DNA of 64,000 bases, from NCBI RefSeq assembly GCF_011752565.1, contig NZ_VWXK01000001.1, forward strand, positions 186,001 through 250,000, written 5' to 3'. This document shows, piece by piece, positions 37,368 through 46,854 of this stretch (position 1 is its first letter; each line of letters begins with the position of its first letter). The position numbers and the translations under genes are program-made. The notes below the pieces were generated by a model. That model did no database searches, had not been told where the DNA came from, and saw only the letters and a list, made by a program, of their open reading frames with translations. The DNA comes from Pantoea sp. Ap-967. GTDB taxonomy: Bacteria > Pseudomonadota > Gammaproteobacteria > Pseudomonadales > Pseudomonadaceae.

Positions 37368-38756
37368 CTACCTCTGAAGGTTTTCGCTGAAACGTTTGTA
37401 GTCCGGGTTGCCCTGGGCGGGGTCCCCGCCAAAGCGGTAGGCGCTGAACGGCGCCAGGTCCAGCCCTGGCGTGCGGCCGGCCACCAGGTCGCCAATCAGC
37501 CGGCCGGTGGTGGCGCCCAAGGTCAGCCCCAACTGGCCGTGGCCAACGGCCATGAACACGTTCGGCAGGCGCCGGCAGCGGTCGATGATGGGCTTGGTAT
37601 CGGGCAACAGCGGCCGGTAGCCCACGCCGAACTCGACGTTGTCGGTGTGCAGCTGCGGCAGCAGGCGCCGGGCCTTGTCGAGGATGATCTGCGCGCGCTT
37701 GAAGTTCGGCCGCTGGCTGTTGCCGGCGAACTCGATGGTGCCGCCGATCTGCAGGCCACGGGCCATGGGCGTGAAGCAGAAGCCGCCGTCGCCGTAGATC
37801 ACCGAATGGTTGAAGCTGACCCCGGCATCGCGCACCAGCGCCTGGTAGCCGGCCACCGGCTGCAGCGGCACGTTTACCCCCAACTGGCCGAAGAACGCCC
37901 GGGCGCCAGCGCCTGCCGCCAGTACCAGGTGCTCGGCAGCGATGCGTTCGCCGCTTTCCAGGGTCACCCCGCTGGCACGCCCGCCCGCCTCGTCCAGGCG
38001 CGCCACCTTGCCCCGCACCCGGCGCCCGCCCTGGGCGATGAATCGCTCAGTCAGCGCCACCATGAAGCCTTCGGTATCGCTGACGAAACGCCACTGCGGC
38101 AACAGGATGCCGTGGGCGAACTTGCCCGCCAGCACCGGTTCCAGGTCGGCGATCTCGGCCGCGTTCAGCACCTGGCTGTTGAAGCCCAGCGAGCGGCGAA
38201 TGTCATTGTGGCCGCGCTCGCGCTCAACGCCTGCCGAGCTGTCGAACACCTGCAGCACCGGGCGCTGAATCAGCAGGCCCTTGTCTTCCAGGCCTTCAAG
38301 CAGGCGGGCATAGTCGCCCAGCACGTGGTGGGTCAGCGACGCCATGGCCGTGGCGATCTGCACGATGCGCTCATGCTGGGCATTGCCCACAAAGCGCAGG
38401 AACCAGGGCAATAGCCCCGGCAGCGCAGCCGGGCGCAAGGCCAAGGGGCCGGTCTGGTCGAGCAACCAGCCCGGGATTTTCCTGAGGATGCCCGGCTTGG
38501 ACAGCGGAATGATCTCGCCCAGCGAGATCTGCCCGCAGCTCCATTTGGCGGTGCTGTCGCCGGGTGCGGCGGGGTCCACCAAAGTAACGTGATGGCCGTC
38601 GCGCTGCAGCGACAGCGCGCAGCAGATACCCACGATGCCGCCCCCCACCACCACGGCAGGGCCTTTGTTCGGAGCGGCCTGCGCCGCATCTTGCGAAGGT
38701 AATCCAGTGTTCAACTCAAGCACTCCCATGCAGCGAAAGAGGTCGGTCAGCGACAT
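37368..38756 (-). CDS. FAD-dependent D-amino-acid-dehydrogenase-like oxidoreductase
   Basis: The 462-residue protein of the DAO/DadA family starts with an unusual 30-residue lead (MSLTDLFRCMGVLELN) before the FAD-binding VVGGGIVGICCALSLQRDG. It has GYRPLLPDTKPIID and VAVGHGQLGLTLGATTGRLI-type C-terminal segments for FAD binding. DadA-type enzymes oxidise D-amino acids, including D-hydroxyproline, to imino acids and pass electrons to the membrane. The start at 38756 is 2 bases after the permease stop; MGVLELN at 38729 is an alternative. The pairing with a proline-racemase-family enzyme mirrors hydroxyproline catabolism. Confidence 0.85.
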   Translation of the reverse strand: MSLTDLFRCMGVLELNTGLPSQDAAQAAPNKGPAVVVGGGIVGICCALSLQRDGHHVTLVDPAAPGDSTAKWSCGQISLGEIIPLSKPGILRKIPGWLLDQTGPLALRPAALPGLLPWFLRFVGNAQHERIVQIATAMASLTHHVLGDYARLLEGLEDKGLLIQRPVLQVFDSSAGVERERGHNDIRRSLGFNSQVLNAAEIADLEPVLAGKFAHGILLPQWRFVSDTEGFMVALTERFIAQGGRRVRGKVARLDEAGGRASGVTLESGERIAAEHLVLAAGAGARAFFGQLGVNVPLQPVAGYQALVRDAGVSFNHSVIYGDGGFCFTPMARGLQIGGTIEFAGNSQRPNFKRAQIILDKARRLLPQLHTDNVEFGVGYRPLLPDTKPIIDRCRRLPNVFMAVGHGQLGLTLGATTGRLIGDLVAGRTPGLDLAPFSAYRFGGDPAQGNPDYKRFSENLQR

Positions 38757-38758
38757 GG

Positions 38759-39424
38759 TCAGTAGGCGTAACGGCGCAACATGCGCTGTTCAACCAGCCC
38801 AACCAGGCGCGTCAGCGGGAAAGCGATGGCAAAGTAGATCAGCCCGGTGACCGTGAGGAATTCGATCGGCCGCGCCGTGCTGTTGGAGATGTTCTGGCCC
38901 ACGAACATCAGGTCGGCCACGCCCACCGAAGAGATCAGCGCACTCTCCTTGAACAGGCTGACCACGTTCGACAGCAGCGGCGGCACCGCCCGCAGCAGCG
39001 TCTGCGGGAAGATCACGTACAGCGTCTTCACCGAACGGTTCAGGCCCAGCGCCACGCAGGCGTCGTGCTGCTCGCTGGCGATCGACTTCAGCGCGCCACG
39101 GAACGTTTCGCAGGTGATCGCCGCCATGAACAAGGTCAGGGCGATGGCCACCGAGGCGTAGGCCGGAATCGCCAGGCGGAACACCACCGGCAGGCAGAAG
39201 AAGATCCAGAACAGCTGGATCAGCAGCGGCGTGCCACGGAAGAACTCGACGAACAGGGTCACCGGCCAAGCCACCCAGCGCGAGGGCGAGCGTTTCAGCA
39301 GGCTGAGGATGAAGCCCAGCAGGCTGCCCAGCAGCGCACAGCCGAAGGTGAAGGCCACCGTCAGGCCGAGGCCTTCGAGCAGCACGCTCCAGAACGGCAG
39401 CACCGCGGAAAAATTCAGGTCCAT
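38759..39424 (-). CDS. Polar amino-acid ABC transporter permease 2
   Basis: The 221-residue protein has five or so membrane helices and the HisMQ-type permease signature around ITCETFRGALKSIASEQHDACVALGLNRSVKTLYVIFPQTLL, including the EAA loop. It pairs with the permease at 39438-40109, ATPase at 40118-40948 and binding proteins in this cluster. Confidence 0.92.
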   Translation of the reverse strand: MDLNFSAVLPFWSVLLEGLGLTVAFTFGCALLGSLLGFILSLLKRSPSRWVAWPVTLFVEFFRGTPLLIQLFWIFFCLPVVFRLAIPAYASVAIALTLFMAAITCETFRGALKSIASEQHDACVALGLNRSVKTLYVIFPQTLLRAVPPLLSNVVSLFKESALISSVGVADLMFVGQNISNSTARPIEFLTVTGLIYFAIAFPLTRLVGLVEQRMLRRYAY

Positions 39425-39437
39425 GCTCTCCCCTCCC

Positions 39438-40109
39438 CTAGCGTTGCATCGCAGCGTCCTGGCGACGCTCGATCAGGTGGGCCAGTTTGGAAATCGGCAG
39501 CGACAGGGCGAAGTACACCAGCGCCACCACCGAGTAGGTTTCCAGCGGGCGGTAGGCATCGGTGGCCAGGCCCTTGGCCACGTACATCAGGTCGGAGATG
39601 GCGACGATGGCCACCAGCGCGCTCTGTTGCAGCGAGCCGATGCCGTTGGTCAGCAGCACCGGCAAGGCCGAACGCAGGGCCTGTGGCAGCACCACGTAGA
39701 AGGTCCGGTGAAACGGCTTGAGGCCCAGCGCCGTGCAGGCATCCAGGTGCTCGCGTGGCACCGCCTGCACCCCGGCCCGGTAGGCCTCGGCATTGAACGC
39801 CGTGAGGTTCAGGCCCAGGGCCAGAATGCCCATCAGCATGGGGTCGACGAACACATCGACCATCATCGGGATGCAGTAGAAGAACCAGACGATCTGCAGC
39901 AACGCCGGGGTGCAGCGAAAGAACTCGATGAACAGCTGCGCCGGCCAGCGCAGGATGGCCCAGCGGCTCATCACCAGCAGGCACAGCAGAAAGCCCAGCA
40001 CCAGGCCCATCAGGTTGGCCGCCAGCGCCAGCTGGAGGGTCACCTTGAGGCCTTCGAACAGCACCCCGACACTGTGCTGCAAAAACGCGAAATCAAATTG
40101 GTAATGCAT
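39438..40109 (-). CDS. Polar amino-acid ABC transporter permease 1
   Basis: The 223-residue protein starts MHYQFDFAFLQHSVGVLFEG and has the HisMQ permease signature AFNAEAYRAGVQAVPREHLDACTALGLKPFHRTFYVVLPQAL. It forms a heterodimer channel with the second permease. The start is 8 bases from the ATPase stop, and the upstream GTG at 40121 overlapping the ATPase is less likely because the GGAG site is too close to it. Confidence 0.92.
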   Translation of the reverse strand: MHYQFDFAFLQHSVGVLFEGLKVTLQLALAANLMGLVLGFLLCLLVMSRWAILRWPAQLFIEFFRCTPALLQIVWFFYCIPMMVDVFVDPMLMGILALGLNLTAFNAEAYRAGVQAVPREHLDACTALGLKPFHRTFYVVLPQALRSALPVLLTNGIGSLQQSALVAIVAISDLMYVAKGLATDAYRPLETYSVVALVYFALSLPISKLAHLIERRQDAAMQR

Positions 40110-40117
40110 GGCCTGTC

Positions 40118-40948
40118 TCACTCCAGGTGAAGGACTTTCTCCAGGAATTCCCGGGTCCGCGGCTGCTTGGGGGCGGTGAACATCTGCGCGGGCGGGCCCT
40201 GCTCGACCACCTTGCCGTTGGCGCAGAACACCACCCGGGTGGCAATGTCGCGGGCGAAATGCATGTCGTGGGTGACGATGATCATGGCCATCTTCTGCTC
40301 GGCCAACTGCAGCATCACGTTCTGCACCTCGATGACCATTTCCGGGTCCAGCGCCGAGGTCACTTCGTCGAACAGCATCAGCTTGGGTTCGAGCATCAGC
40401 GCCCGGGCGATCGCCACGCGCTGCTTCTGGCCACCGGACAGCTGGCTGGGATAGGCGTTGAGCTTGCTCTCCAGGCCCAGGCGCGCCAGGTACTTGCGTG
40501 CGCGCTCGGTGGCCTCGGCCTTGGACAACCCGGCAATTTTCACCGGTGCCAGAATCAGGTTGCTGAGCACCGACAGGTGGGGGAACAGGGTGTAGTGCTG
40601 GAACACCATGCCGATCCGCTTCTGCAGGCCGGCGTCGATGCGCGCGCGGCCCTTGCCGGCGCCATTGATGTAGGGCTGGCCCTGGAAGCTGATCTGCCCG
40701 CGCTGGATGTCATCCAGGCCCATCATCACCCGCAGCAAGGTGCTCTTGCCGCTGCCGCTGGGGCCGATGATTACCAGGCGGTCGTCGGCGCGCATGTCCA
40801 GGTTCAGGCCGTCCATGACCACCAGGCTTTCACCGTACGATTTATACACGTCGCGGAACTGGACGAAGTCGCCAGCCGCCGTCAACGGGGTAACACCCTG
40901 AGCGGAAAGGGATGAGGGAGCCACAGCTTTGATTTCCGTTGAGAACAT
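40118..40948 (-). CDS. Polar amino-acid ABC transporter ATP-binding protein
   Basis: The 276-residue GlnQ/HisP-type ATPase has Walker A GPSGSGKSTLLR, Q-loop QHYTLFPHL, signature LSGGQKQRVAIARAL and Walker B LMLFDEVTSALDPE, ending with the family's RTREFLEKVL tail. The first 35 residues are a poorly conserved lead. The ATG at 40948 has a GAGGA site; a longer frame reaching 41221 runs into the binding-protein gene and is not used. Confidence 0.93.
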   Translation of the reverse strand: MFSTEIKAVAPSSLSAQGVTPLTAAGDFVQFRDVYKSYGESLVVMDGLNLDMRADDRLVIIGPSGSGKSTLLRVMMGLDDIQRGQISFQGQPYINGAGKGRARIDAGLQKRIGMVFQHYTLFPHLSVLSNLILAPVKIAGLSKAEATERARKYLARLGLESKLNAYPSQLSGGQKQRVAIARALMLEPKLMLFDEVTSALDPEMVIEVQNVMLQLAEQKMAMIIVTHDMHFARDIATRVVFCANGKVVEQGPPAQMFTAPKQPRTREFLEKVLHLE

Positions 40949-41027
40949 GGGATTTTCCTCGCAGCGCAGCGCGCCTGATGGAACTGACCAATTCACCGGT
41001 GGCCGCGCGCAGGCGCCCACCCCGCCG

Positions 41028-41861
41028 TCATCGCGCTTGCGCCAGCGATGCCTTGATACTGGCCTGCACCAGGCCATCGATGGCCCCGTCGGCTTTCTTG
41101 CGGGCGATGAAGGCATTGAACTCATCGATGTCCGCCGCCGGGGTTTCCTTGCGCAGGCCAAAGGCGATGCCCTGCTTGCCCAGCATAGGCATCGGGGTGA
41201 AGGTGGTGGCCCAGTCGCCATGGGCGGCGGTGAGCAGCTGGTTGGTCATGTTGTCGTCGGCCAGCAGGTCGGCGCGCTTGGACATCAGGGCCAGGCGGGT
41301 TTCATCGAAGCCCGGCAGGCGCATGATCCTGGCCTGCTTGAACTCAGCGGAAATGGCTTTGTCGGCGGCCGTGCCAGACATCACCACGATGTTCAGCGCA
41401 GGCTTGTCGATGTCGGCCAGGCTGTTGATCTGCCGGGGCAGTTTCGGGTTGTTCTGGTTGTAGGTGAAGTTGATGCTGTAATCCACGGCAGGCTCGGTGA
41501 AGGCGATGGCCTGGCGCCGCTGCGGGGTGTCGTTGAGCGACACCGACACATCCCATTTCTGTGACTGCAGCCCGGCAACGATGCTGTCCCAGTTGCTGTC
41601 GACGAACTCGACCTTGACCTTCAGCACCTCTTCGCCGAACTGGCGGCACAGCGTGGGGAACACGCCGCTGTATTCGCCGCTTTTCGAGTCACGCATGACA
41701 TAGGGCGGGGAAACCGCCGCGCCGCAGCGCAACACACCGGCCTGGCGTACCTCGGCCCAGGTGCCGTCCTGCGCCGCCTGGGCGGGTGTGCCCAGTACCA
41801 GGGCGCCGAGCACGGCAACGGTTGCCAGCGCCTGGCGCCACGGTTGAATGACCTGAATCAT
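41028..41861 (-). CDS. Periplasmic amino-acid-binding protein, copy 1
   Basis: The 277-residue protein has a signal peptide ending TPAQA and the family 3 fold with GVLRCGAAVSPPYVMRDSKSGEYSGVFPTLCRQFGEEV, GLQSQKWDVSVSLNDTPQRRQAIAFTEPAVDYSINFTYN and GTAADKAISAEFKQARI. It is the substrate-capturing part of the downstream ABC system. A close paralogue lies at 49326-50159; the two share the same layout and many identical stretches. It starts 63 bases after the RidA-like gene. Confidence 0.92.
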   Translation of the reverse strand: MIQVIQPWRQALATVAVLGALVLGTPAQAAQDGTWAEVRQAGVLRCGAAVSPPYVMRDSKSGEYSGVFPTLCRQFGEEVLKVKVEFVDSNWDSIVAGLQSQKWDVSVSLNDTPQRRQAIAFTEPAVDYSINFTYNQNNPKLPRQINSLADIDKPALNIVVMSGTAADKAISAEFKQARIMRLPGFDETRLALMSKRADLLADDNMTNQLLTAAHGDWATTFTPMPMLGKQGIAFGLRKETPAADIDEFNAFIARKKADGAIDGLVQASIKASLAQAR

Positions 41862-41924
41862 GGTTCGAACCTCTCGTGTTGTTCTTGTTTTTTCAATGCC
41901 CCGCTGCAGCAGCGGGGCGAGCGG

Positions 41925-42413
41925 TTACTGCGCGTGCCCGGCAGTGCTGGCCAGTTCGAAAATCGCCTCCACTTCCACCGCCACATTGCGCGGCAACGAG
42001 CTGCAGCCCACGGCCGCACGGGCATGCCGGCCGCTGTCGCCGAGCACGCCGATAATCAGGTCGGACGCGCCGTTGAGCACCTTGGGATGGTCAGCGAACC
42101 CCGGTACCGCGTTGACGAAACCGCCCAGGCGCACGCAACCGGCCACCTTGGCAAAATCCCCGGCGACGAACCGGTCCACCTGCACCAGGATGTTCAAGGC
42201 GCACAGTTGCGCCGCCGCCTGGCCCTGCTCCAGGGACAATTCACCGCCCAGTTGCCCAACGAAGCGGTCGACCCCGCCGGCCACCGGCACCTGCCCCGAG
42301 ACGTACAGCAGGTTGCCCACCTGGCGCGTGGCGGCGAAGTTGGCGCCGGGTTTGGGCGCATCGGGGTACTCATGCCCCAGTGCAGCCAGCCGTTGTTTCA
42401 GTGTTTGAGCCAT
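41925..42413 (-). CDS. RidA-family protein
   Basis: The 162-residue protein has the RidA/YjgF fold markers GNLLYVSGQVPVAGG, QAAAQLCALNILVQVD and SSLPRNVAVEVEAIFEL. RidA relatives hydrolyse reactive 2-imino or 2-amino acids to the keto acid plus ammonia. Here it would clear an imine made by the FAD enzyme or the cyclodeaminase-like protein. This subgroup is longer than classical RidA (about 130 residues), with extra residues at the N-terminus. Confidence 0.85.
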   Translation of the reverse strand: MAQTLKQRLAALGHEYPDAPKPGANFAATRQVGNLLYVSGQVPVAGGVDRFVGQLGGELSLEQGQAAAQLCALNILVQVDRFVAGDFAKVAGCVRLGGFVNAVPGFADHPKVLNGASDLIIGVLGDSGRHARAAVGCSSLPRNVAVEVEAIFELASTAGHAQ

Positions 42414-42491
42414 ATGCCCACCTTTGCTTGGCGTTCGTGTGTGCTTTCAATGGGCGCGGCAACTGCCTGCCGCGCCCCACTCAACGGGCGC

Positions 42492-44198
42492 TCAACGCGC
42501 CTGGGAGTGCGCCCGGTCGAGCTTGCCGCCGCTGAACACCACCCCGTGGAAGCGCTCGGCATAGGCCTGGGTGATCTTGCCGTTGGCAAGGTCTTGCTCG
42601 ATCAGCTCGAAGCTGCGCTTGAGCGGGTCGCCATAGCCGCCGCCACCGGCCTGCTCATGGCGGATGATCGCGTCGCGGCCCAGGTTCATGGTGAACTTGC
42701 TCGGCAGTGGCTGCAGTTCGTTGTTGACCCGCAGGTAGTTGGCCGAACAGGCGCCAGGCTTGCCGCCGAACAACCCGTAGGGTGCGTGCACGGCGCGGTC
42801 GGAGCGGATCTGCGCAACGACTTCCTCGGACAGGATGCGGTACTCGCGCACCAGGCCCAGGCCACCGCGGTACTCGCCGGCACCGCCGGAATCGGTGGCA
42901 AAGCCATAGGCCTCCATGACGATCGGGTAGCGGGCCTCAAGGGTTTCGATGGGCATGTTCGACATGTTCTGCGAGGGGTTGGTGACCCCTTCGATGCCAT
43001 CCTTGTTGTGCCGGCCGCCCCAGGCGCCGTTGATCATGTCGACCAGGATGTAGGGTTCGGTCGACTGCTCGACGTAGCCGCTCAGGGCAATCACGGTATT
43101 GCCGCCCTCACCTGCTGCCATCACTTTCTTCGGCGCGATCTGCGCCACGGCGCCGAGCACGCAGTCCACCACCCGGTAGCCGGTCAGGGCACGTGCCGCC
43201 ACCGGGGCCGGCATGTTCGGGTTGAGAATCGAGCCTTGCGGCGCGGTGATGTCGATGCAGCGGTAAACCCCGGCGTTGTTCGGCACATCGGCGTCCAGCG
43301 CGCAGCGGATGCTCAGGTAGGTGGCCGACTTGACGAACGACAGCGTCGAGTTGATCGCGCCACGCACTTGCGGCGAGGAACCGGCGAAGTCGACCGACAG
43401 GCGGTCGCCCTTGACGGTAACGGCGCACTTGATCGGAATTGGCGTTTCACAGAAGCCGTCGTTGTCGATGTGGTCGAGGAATTCGTAGGTGCCGTCCGGC
43501 CAGGCCTCGATGGCCTTGCGGGTCAGGCGCTCGCCGTAGTCGAGCAGTTCATCGAAGTAATCGCGCAGGCCCTGCTCGCCGTAGCGGTCGAACAGGCGCA
43601 CCAGCTCACGCTCGCCGATGTTGCAGGTGGCCAGCTGGGCACCGAGGTCGCCCAGCACCAGGTCCGGCAGGCGCACGTTCTTCTTGATGATTTCGAACAG
43701 CGTCTCGTTTTCCACACCTTGGGTGTAGAGCTTGGTTGGTGGAATGCGCAGGCCTTCCTGGAAGATCTCCGTGGAGTCCGCGGCGTTCGAGCCTGGCACC
43801 CGGCCACCGACGTCGCAGTGGTGGGCGATCACCACCGAGAACCCCTGCAGCCGCTCCTTGAAGAAGATCGGCTTGAACATGAAGATGTCCGGCAGGTGCA
43901 TGCCGCCTTCATAGGGGTCGTTGAGAATGATCACATCGCCCGGCGCAACATTGTTGGCGTACTTGGCGATGATCACATCGATTGCATCGGGCACCGCGCC
44001 CAGGTGCAGGGCCACGGTCTTGGCCTGGGCCAGGATGCGCCCGGCGGCGTCGCACATGGTTACCGAATAGTCGAGCACGTCGCGGATGATGGGCGAGCGC
44101 GCGGTGCGCATTACCGCGAAGGCCATGTCATCGACAATGGTGTCCAGCGCGTTCTTGACGACGGCGAAGGTAATGGGGTCAACGTTACGTTGGGTCAT
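42492..44198 (-). CDS. Hydantoinase B/oxoprolinase-family subunit
   Basis: The 568-residue HyuB-type subunit begins DPITFAVVKNALDTIVDDMAFAVMRTARSPIIRD and has the family segments HLGAVPDAIDVIIAKYANNVAPGDVIILNDPYEGGMHLPDI and HHCDVGGRVPGSNAADSTEIFQEGLRIPPTKLY. With HyuA it forms an ATP-dependent lactam, hydantoin or pyroglutamate hydrolase; related pairs act as acetone or acetophenone carboxylases. The ATG at 44198 follows GGAG; eight upstream codons are ignored. It is 16 bases after hyuA. Confidence 0.9.
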   Translation of the reverse strand: MTQRNVDPITFAVVKNALDTIVDDMAFAVMRTARSPIIRDVLDYSVTMCDAAGRILAQAKTVALHLGAVPDAIDVIIAKYANNVAPGDVIILNDPYEGGMHLPDIFMFKPIFFKERLQGFSVVIAHHCDVGGRVPGSNAADSTEIFQEGLRIPPTKLYTQGVENETLFEIIKKNVRLPDLVLGDLGAQLATCNIGERELVRLFDRYGEQGLRDYFDELLDYGERLTRKAIEAWPDGTYEFLDHIDNDGFCETPIPIKCAVTVKGDRLSVDFAGSSPQVRGAINSTLSFVKSATYLSIRCALDADVPNNAGVYRCIDITAPQGSILNPNMPAPVAARALTGYRVVDCVLGAVAQIAPKKVMAAGEGGNTVIALSGYVEQSTEPYILVDMINGAWGGRHNKDGIEGVTNPSQNMSNMPIETLEARYPIVMEAYGFATDSGGAGEYRGGLGLVREYRILSEEVVAQIRSDRAVHAPYGLFGGKPGACSANYLRVNNELQPLPSKFTMNLGRDAIIRHEQAGGGGYGDPLKRSFELIEQDLANGKITQAYAERFHGVVFSGGKLDRAHSQAR

Positions 44199-44214
44199 GG
44201 CTGCTCCGCAAATA

Positions 44215-46296
44215 TCAGGCAAGGGTGGCGATTACGCTGCCGATCGAATCGACGGTGGCGCGCCAGCGAGGTGGAATGACGATGGTGGTGTCGGTGCTTT
44301 CCAGAATCACCGGGCCCACCACTTCGCCGGTCAGCGCCGCACGCGGCAGGATGGGCGTATCGACCCAGCCGCTCTGGCGGTCGAAGTACACCTTGCGGCT
44401 GCTGCGTTCGGCGGCCTGCTCCTGGCCCTTGCGGGTGCGCAGGTCGTTGAAGTCCAGGGTCTTGGTGGCAACGCCGCGGGCCAGCAGGCGCAGGTTGGCG
44501 CACTCGATGGCGTCCTTGGAGGCATAGCCGTACATGGCGGTGTAGGCTGCCAGGAAGTCGCTGCGCAGTTGGGCGCGGGCTGACTCGTCCAGCTTGGCCG
44601 GCACCCGCACCGGCAATTCGTAGTCCTGGCCACGGAAGCGCATGTCCAGGTCGAACACGTACTCGATGCGGTCGGCGCTGTAGCCTTCGGCGGCCAGCGC
44701 CTGTTGGGCCTGGGTGCGCATCTTGGCGATTTGCTGGTCAAGGCCCGCCAGGTCGAGGGCGTCCAGTTGCTGCAGCGAGGGGTGAACGAAGTAGCGCTCC
44801 ACTGCACCGGCGAGCATGCCCATGGCGGTGAACACCCCGGGGGCTGCCGAGAACACCACGCGCTTCATGTCCAGGGCGCGGGCCAGGTCGCAGGCATGCA
44901 CCGGGCCGGAACCACCGAAGGCGGTGAGGGTGAAGTCACGTGGGTCGACGCCGCGCTCGACGGTGACCGCCTTGATGGTGCGCGCCATGTTGACGTTGAC
45001 CACCTCGCGGATCCCCACCGCGGCCTCTTCCACGCTGATGCCCAGGGGGCCTGCCAACAGGGTTTCGACGGCGTCGCGCGCCGCGCCGATGTTCAGCTGC
45101 ATGGTGCCGCTGGCCAGGCTCTGGGGCAGGAAGCCGAGGATGGCGTTGGCATCGGTTACCGTCGGCTTCTCGCCACCGATGCCGTAGCACACAGGCCCCG
45201 GGAAGGCACCGGCGGACACCGGGCCGACATTGAGCAGGCCACCGGCGTCGAGCCAGGCAATGGAGCCTGCGCCGCTGCCGACTTCAGCCACGTCGATGGT
45301 GGGCACCCGCATCATGTAGCCACCGGCCTTGATGAAGCGGCTTGGCGTGGAGATACCGGCGCGGAATTCATACTCGTTGGTGCGGGCCAGCTCGCCGTTA
45401 TGGATCAGCGAGGCCGAGGCGGTGGTGCCGCCCATGTCGAACACCACCAGGTCCTTGTCGTTGCGCGCCTGGCCCAGGCGGCCGGCGCCCACCACACCGG
45501 CCGAGCGGCCGGAGGAGATGAAGAACACCGGGGTGTCCTGGGCGATGCTGGCGCTGGACAGGCCGCCGTTGGAGTTGCTGACCAGCAGCGGCGCTTTAAC
45601 GCCAATGCGCTTGAGGCCCGACTCCAGGCGTTGCAGGTAGGTGCGCAGGGCCGGCAGCACGTAGGCGTTGACCACGGTGGTGGAGGTGCGCTCGTACTCG
45701 CGCATTTCCGGCAGTACGGAAATCGAGGCGGTCACGCTGATATCCGGGAAGTGCTGCTGGAAGGCTTCCAGCGCGGCGGCTTCGTTGGCCTTGTTCTTGT
45801 AGGCGTTGATGAAGCAGATGGCGACTGACTCGACCCCTTCTTTCTGGAAGAAGCGCCCGGCTTCGAGCACTTGGTCAACCGGGGTGGGCCGCAGTACTTC
45901 GCCGCTGGCCAGTACGCGCTCATCGATCTCGTAGCGGTAGCGGCGCTCTACCAGGGGTACGGGCTTGTCCCAGGACAGGTCGAACATGGTGGGGGTGCGC
46001 ACCCGGCCGATTTCCAGCACATCGCGAAAGCCCTTGGTGGTGAGCAGGCCACACTTGGCGCCGACTTTCTGCAGCATGGTGTTGGACCCCACGGTGGTGC
46101 CGTGCAACACCTCGGTCACGTCGCTGGTGGCCAGCCCCGCTTGCTCCAGGATGCGTGCAACACCGGTGAGCACGGCCTCCTCGGGCGCCGCCGGGGTGGA
46201 CGATACCTTCGTGAAAGTGACCTGGCCTTGGTCATCGAGCAGAACCAGGTCGGTGAACGTGCCACCAATATCAACGCCAATGCGTGCGCTTGCCAT
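44215..46296 (-). CDS. Hydantoinase A/oxoprolinase-family subunit
   Basis: The 693-residue HyuA-type subunit starts MASARIGVDIGGTFTDLVLL, the actin-like ATPase motif, with VVFDMGGTTASASLI in the middle and a FGGSGPVHACDLARAL loop near 485. The C-terminal domain is complete. It probably phosphorylates or activates the lactam opened together with HyuB. It is the first gene of the 15-gene operon, and its promoter carries a 19-bp palindrome (46426-46444). Confidence 0.9.
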   Translation of the reverse strand: MASARIGVDIGGTFTDLVLLDDQGQVTFTKVSSTPAAPEEAVLTGVARILEQAGLATSDVTEVLHGTTVGSNTMLQKVGAKCGLLTTKGFRDVLEIGRVRTPTMFDLSWDKPVPLVERRYRYEIDERVLASGEVLRPTPVDQVLEAGRFFQKEGVESVAICFINAYKNKANEAAALEAFQQHFPDISVTASISVLPEMREYERTSTTVVNAYVLPALRTYLQRLESGLKRIGVKAPLLVSNSNGGLSSASIAQDTPVFFISSGRSAGVVGAGRLGQARNDKDLVVFDMGGTTASASLIHNGELARTNEYEFRAGISTPSRFIKAGGYMMRVPTIDVAEVGSGAGSIAWLDAGGLLNVGPVSAGAFPGPVCYGIGGEKPTVTDANAILGFLPQSLASGTMQLNIGAARDAVETLLAGPLGISVEEAAVGIREVVNVNMARTIKAVTVERGVDPRDFTLTAFGGSGPVHACDLARALDMKRVVFSAAPGVFTAMGMLAGAVERYFVHPSLQQLDALDLAGLDQQIAKMRTQAQQALAAEGYSADRIEYVFDLDMRFRGQDYELPVRVPAKLDESARAQLRSDFLAAYTAMYGYASKDAIECANLRLLARGVATKTLDFNDLRTRKGQEQAAERSSRKVYFDRQSGWVDTPILPRAALTGEVVGPVILESTDTTIVIPPRWRATVDSIGSVIATLA

Positions 46297-46656
46297 ATGC
46301 AGTCCATCCGTTCAGTGAGTGCGCGGTATGTCGTATCGCGAAATCTCGACAGGCAGTGGGTTCGGCTGAGTCCGAAAGTGCGGGCCGTTCGTGCCTGCCA
46401 TGTGCCGTTTCGTCTGGATCTATTTTGTCGACCTAATGCCGACATGTGTCAACCGTGCTTGTCGCAGATTCGTATGAGGTTTTTGTTATCTCATTGATTT
46501 TTAATGTTTTAAAAAACTGAAAAATTCAAAAACGACACGTCGACGGGATGGGTTATTGACAGGAAAAGTTATCAGGAACAGCATTGATGTCGACATTTGG
46601 TCGACTTAAAAAACGCAAAAAACAGCTGCATAACCGATTGGAATGAGGGTTTTCAG
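46297..46656. promoter_or_regulatory. Divergent promoter region with two GntR-type operators
   Basis: This 360-base AT-rich gap separates hyuA and the tautomerase gene. It contains operator O1 TGTCGACCTAATGCCGACA (46426-46444), directly downstream of a minus-strand TTGACA (46452-46447). It also contains O2 TGTCGACATTTGGTCGACT (46588-46606), 26 bases after a plus-strand TTGACA (46556-46561) with a weak CAGCAT -10 at 46579-46584. The layout suggests repression of both transcripts by the local GntR protein. No other gene is seen. Confidence 0.75.
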
Positions 46657-46854
46657 ATGCCGATAGTGAGAGTCGAATTGCTGGCCGGTAGGTCGCAGGA
46701 GCAGAAGAACGAGCTGGCCGAGGTGCTGACGCGGGAGACGTCGAGAATCGCCCGGTGCCCGGAGGAGCACATTCAGGTGATCATCAGCGAATATGCCCGT
46801 TCGGATTGGGCGGTGGGTGGGGTGATGAATTCGGTGGTGAAGCCGGCCACCTGA
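46657..46854 (+). CDS. 4-oxalocrotonate tautomerase-family protein
   Basis: The 65-residue protein begins MPIVRVELLAGRSQEQKNEL. After Met removal Pro1 would be the catalytic base, and Arg near position 11 and the ERxAW-like tail (YARSDWAVGG) fit the family. It would interconvert enol and keto acids. The ATG at 46657 was chosen because the 20 upstream codons would block the N-terminal proline. It is divergent from hyuA, with an operator just upstream. Confidence 0.85.
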   Translation: MPIVRVELLAGRSQEQKNELAEVLTRETSRIARCPEEHIQVIISEYARSDWAVGGVMNSVVKPAT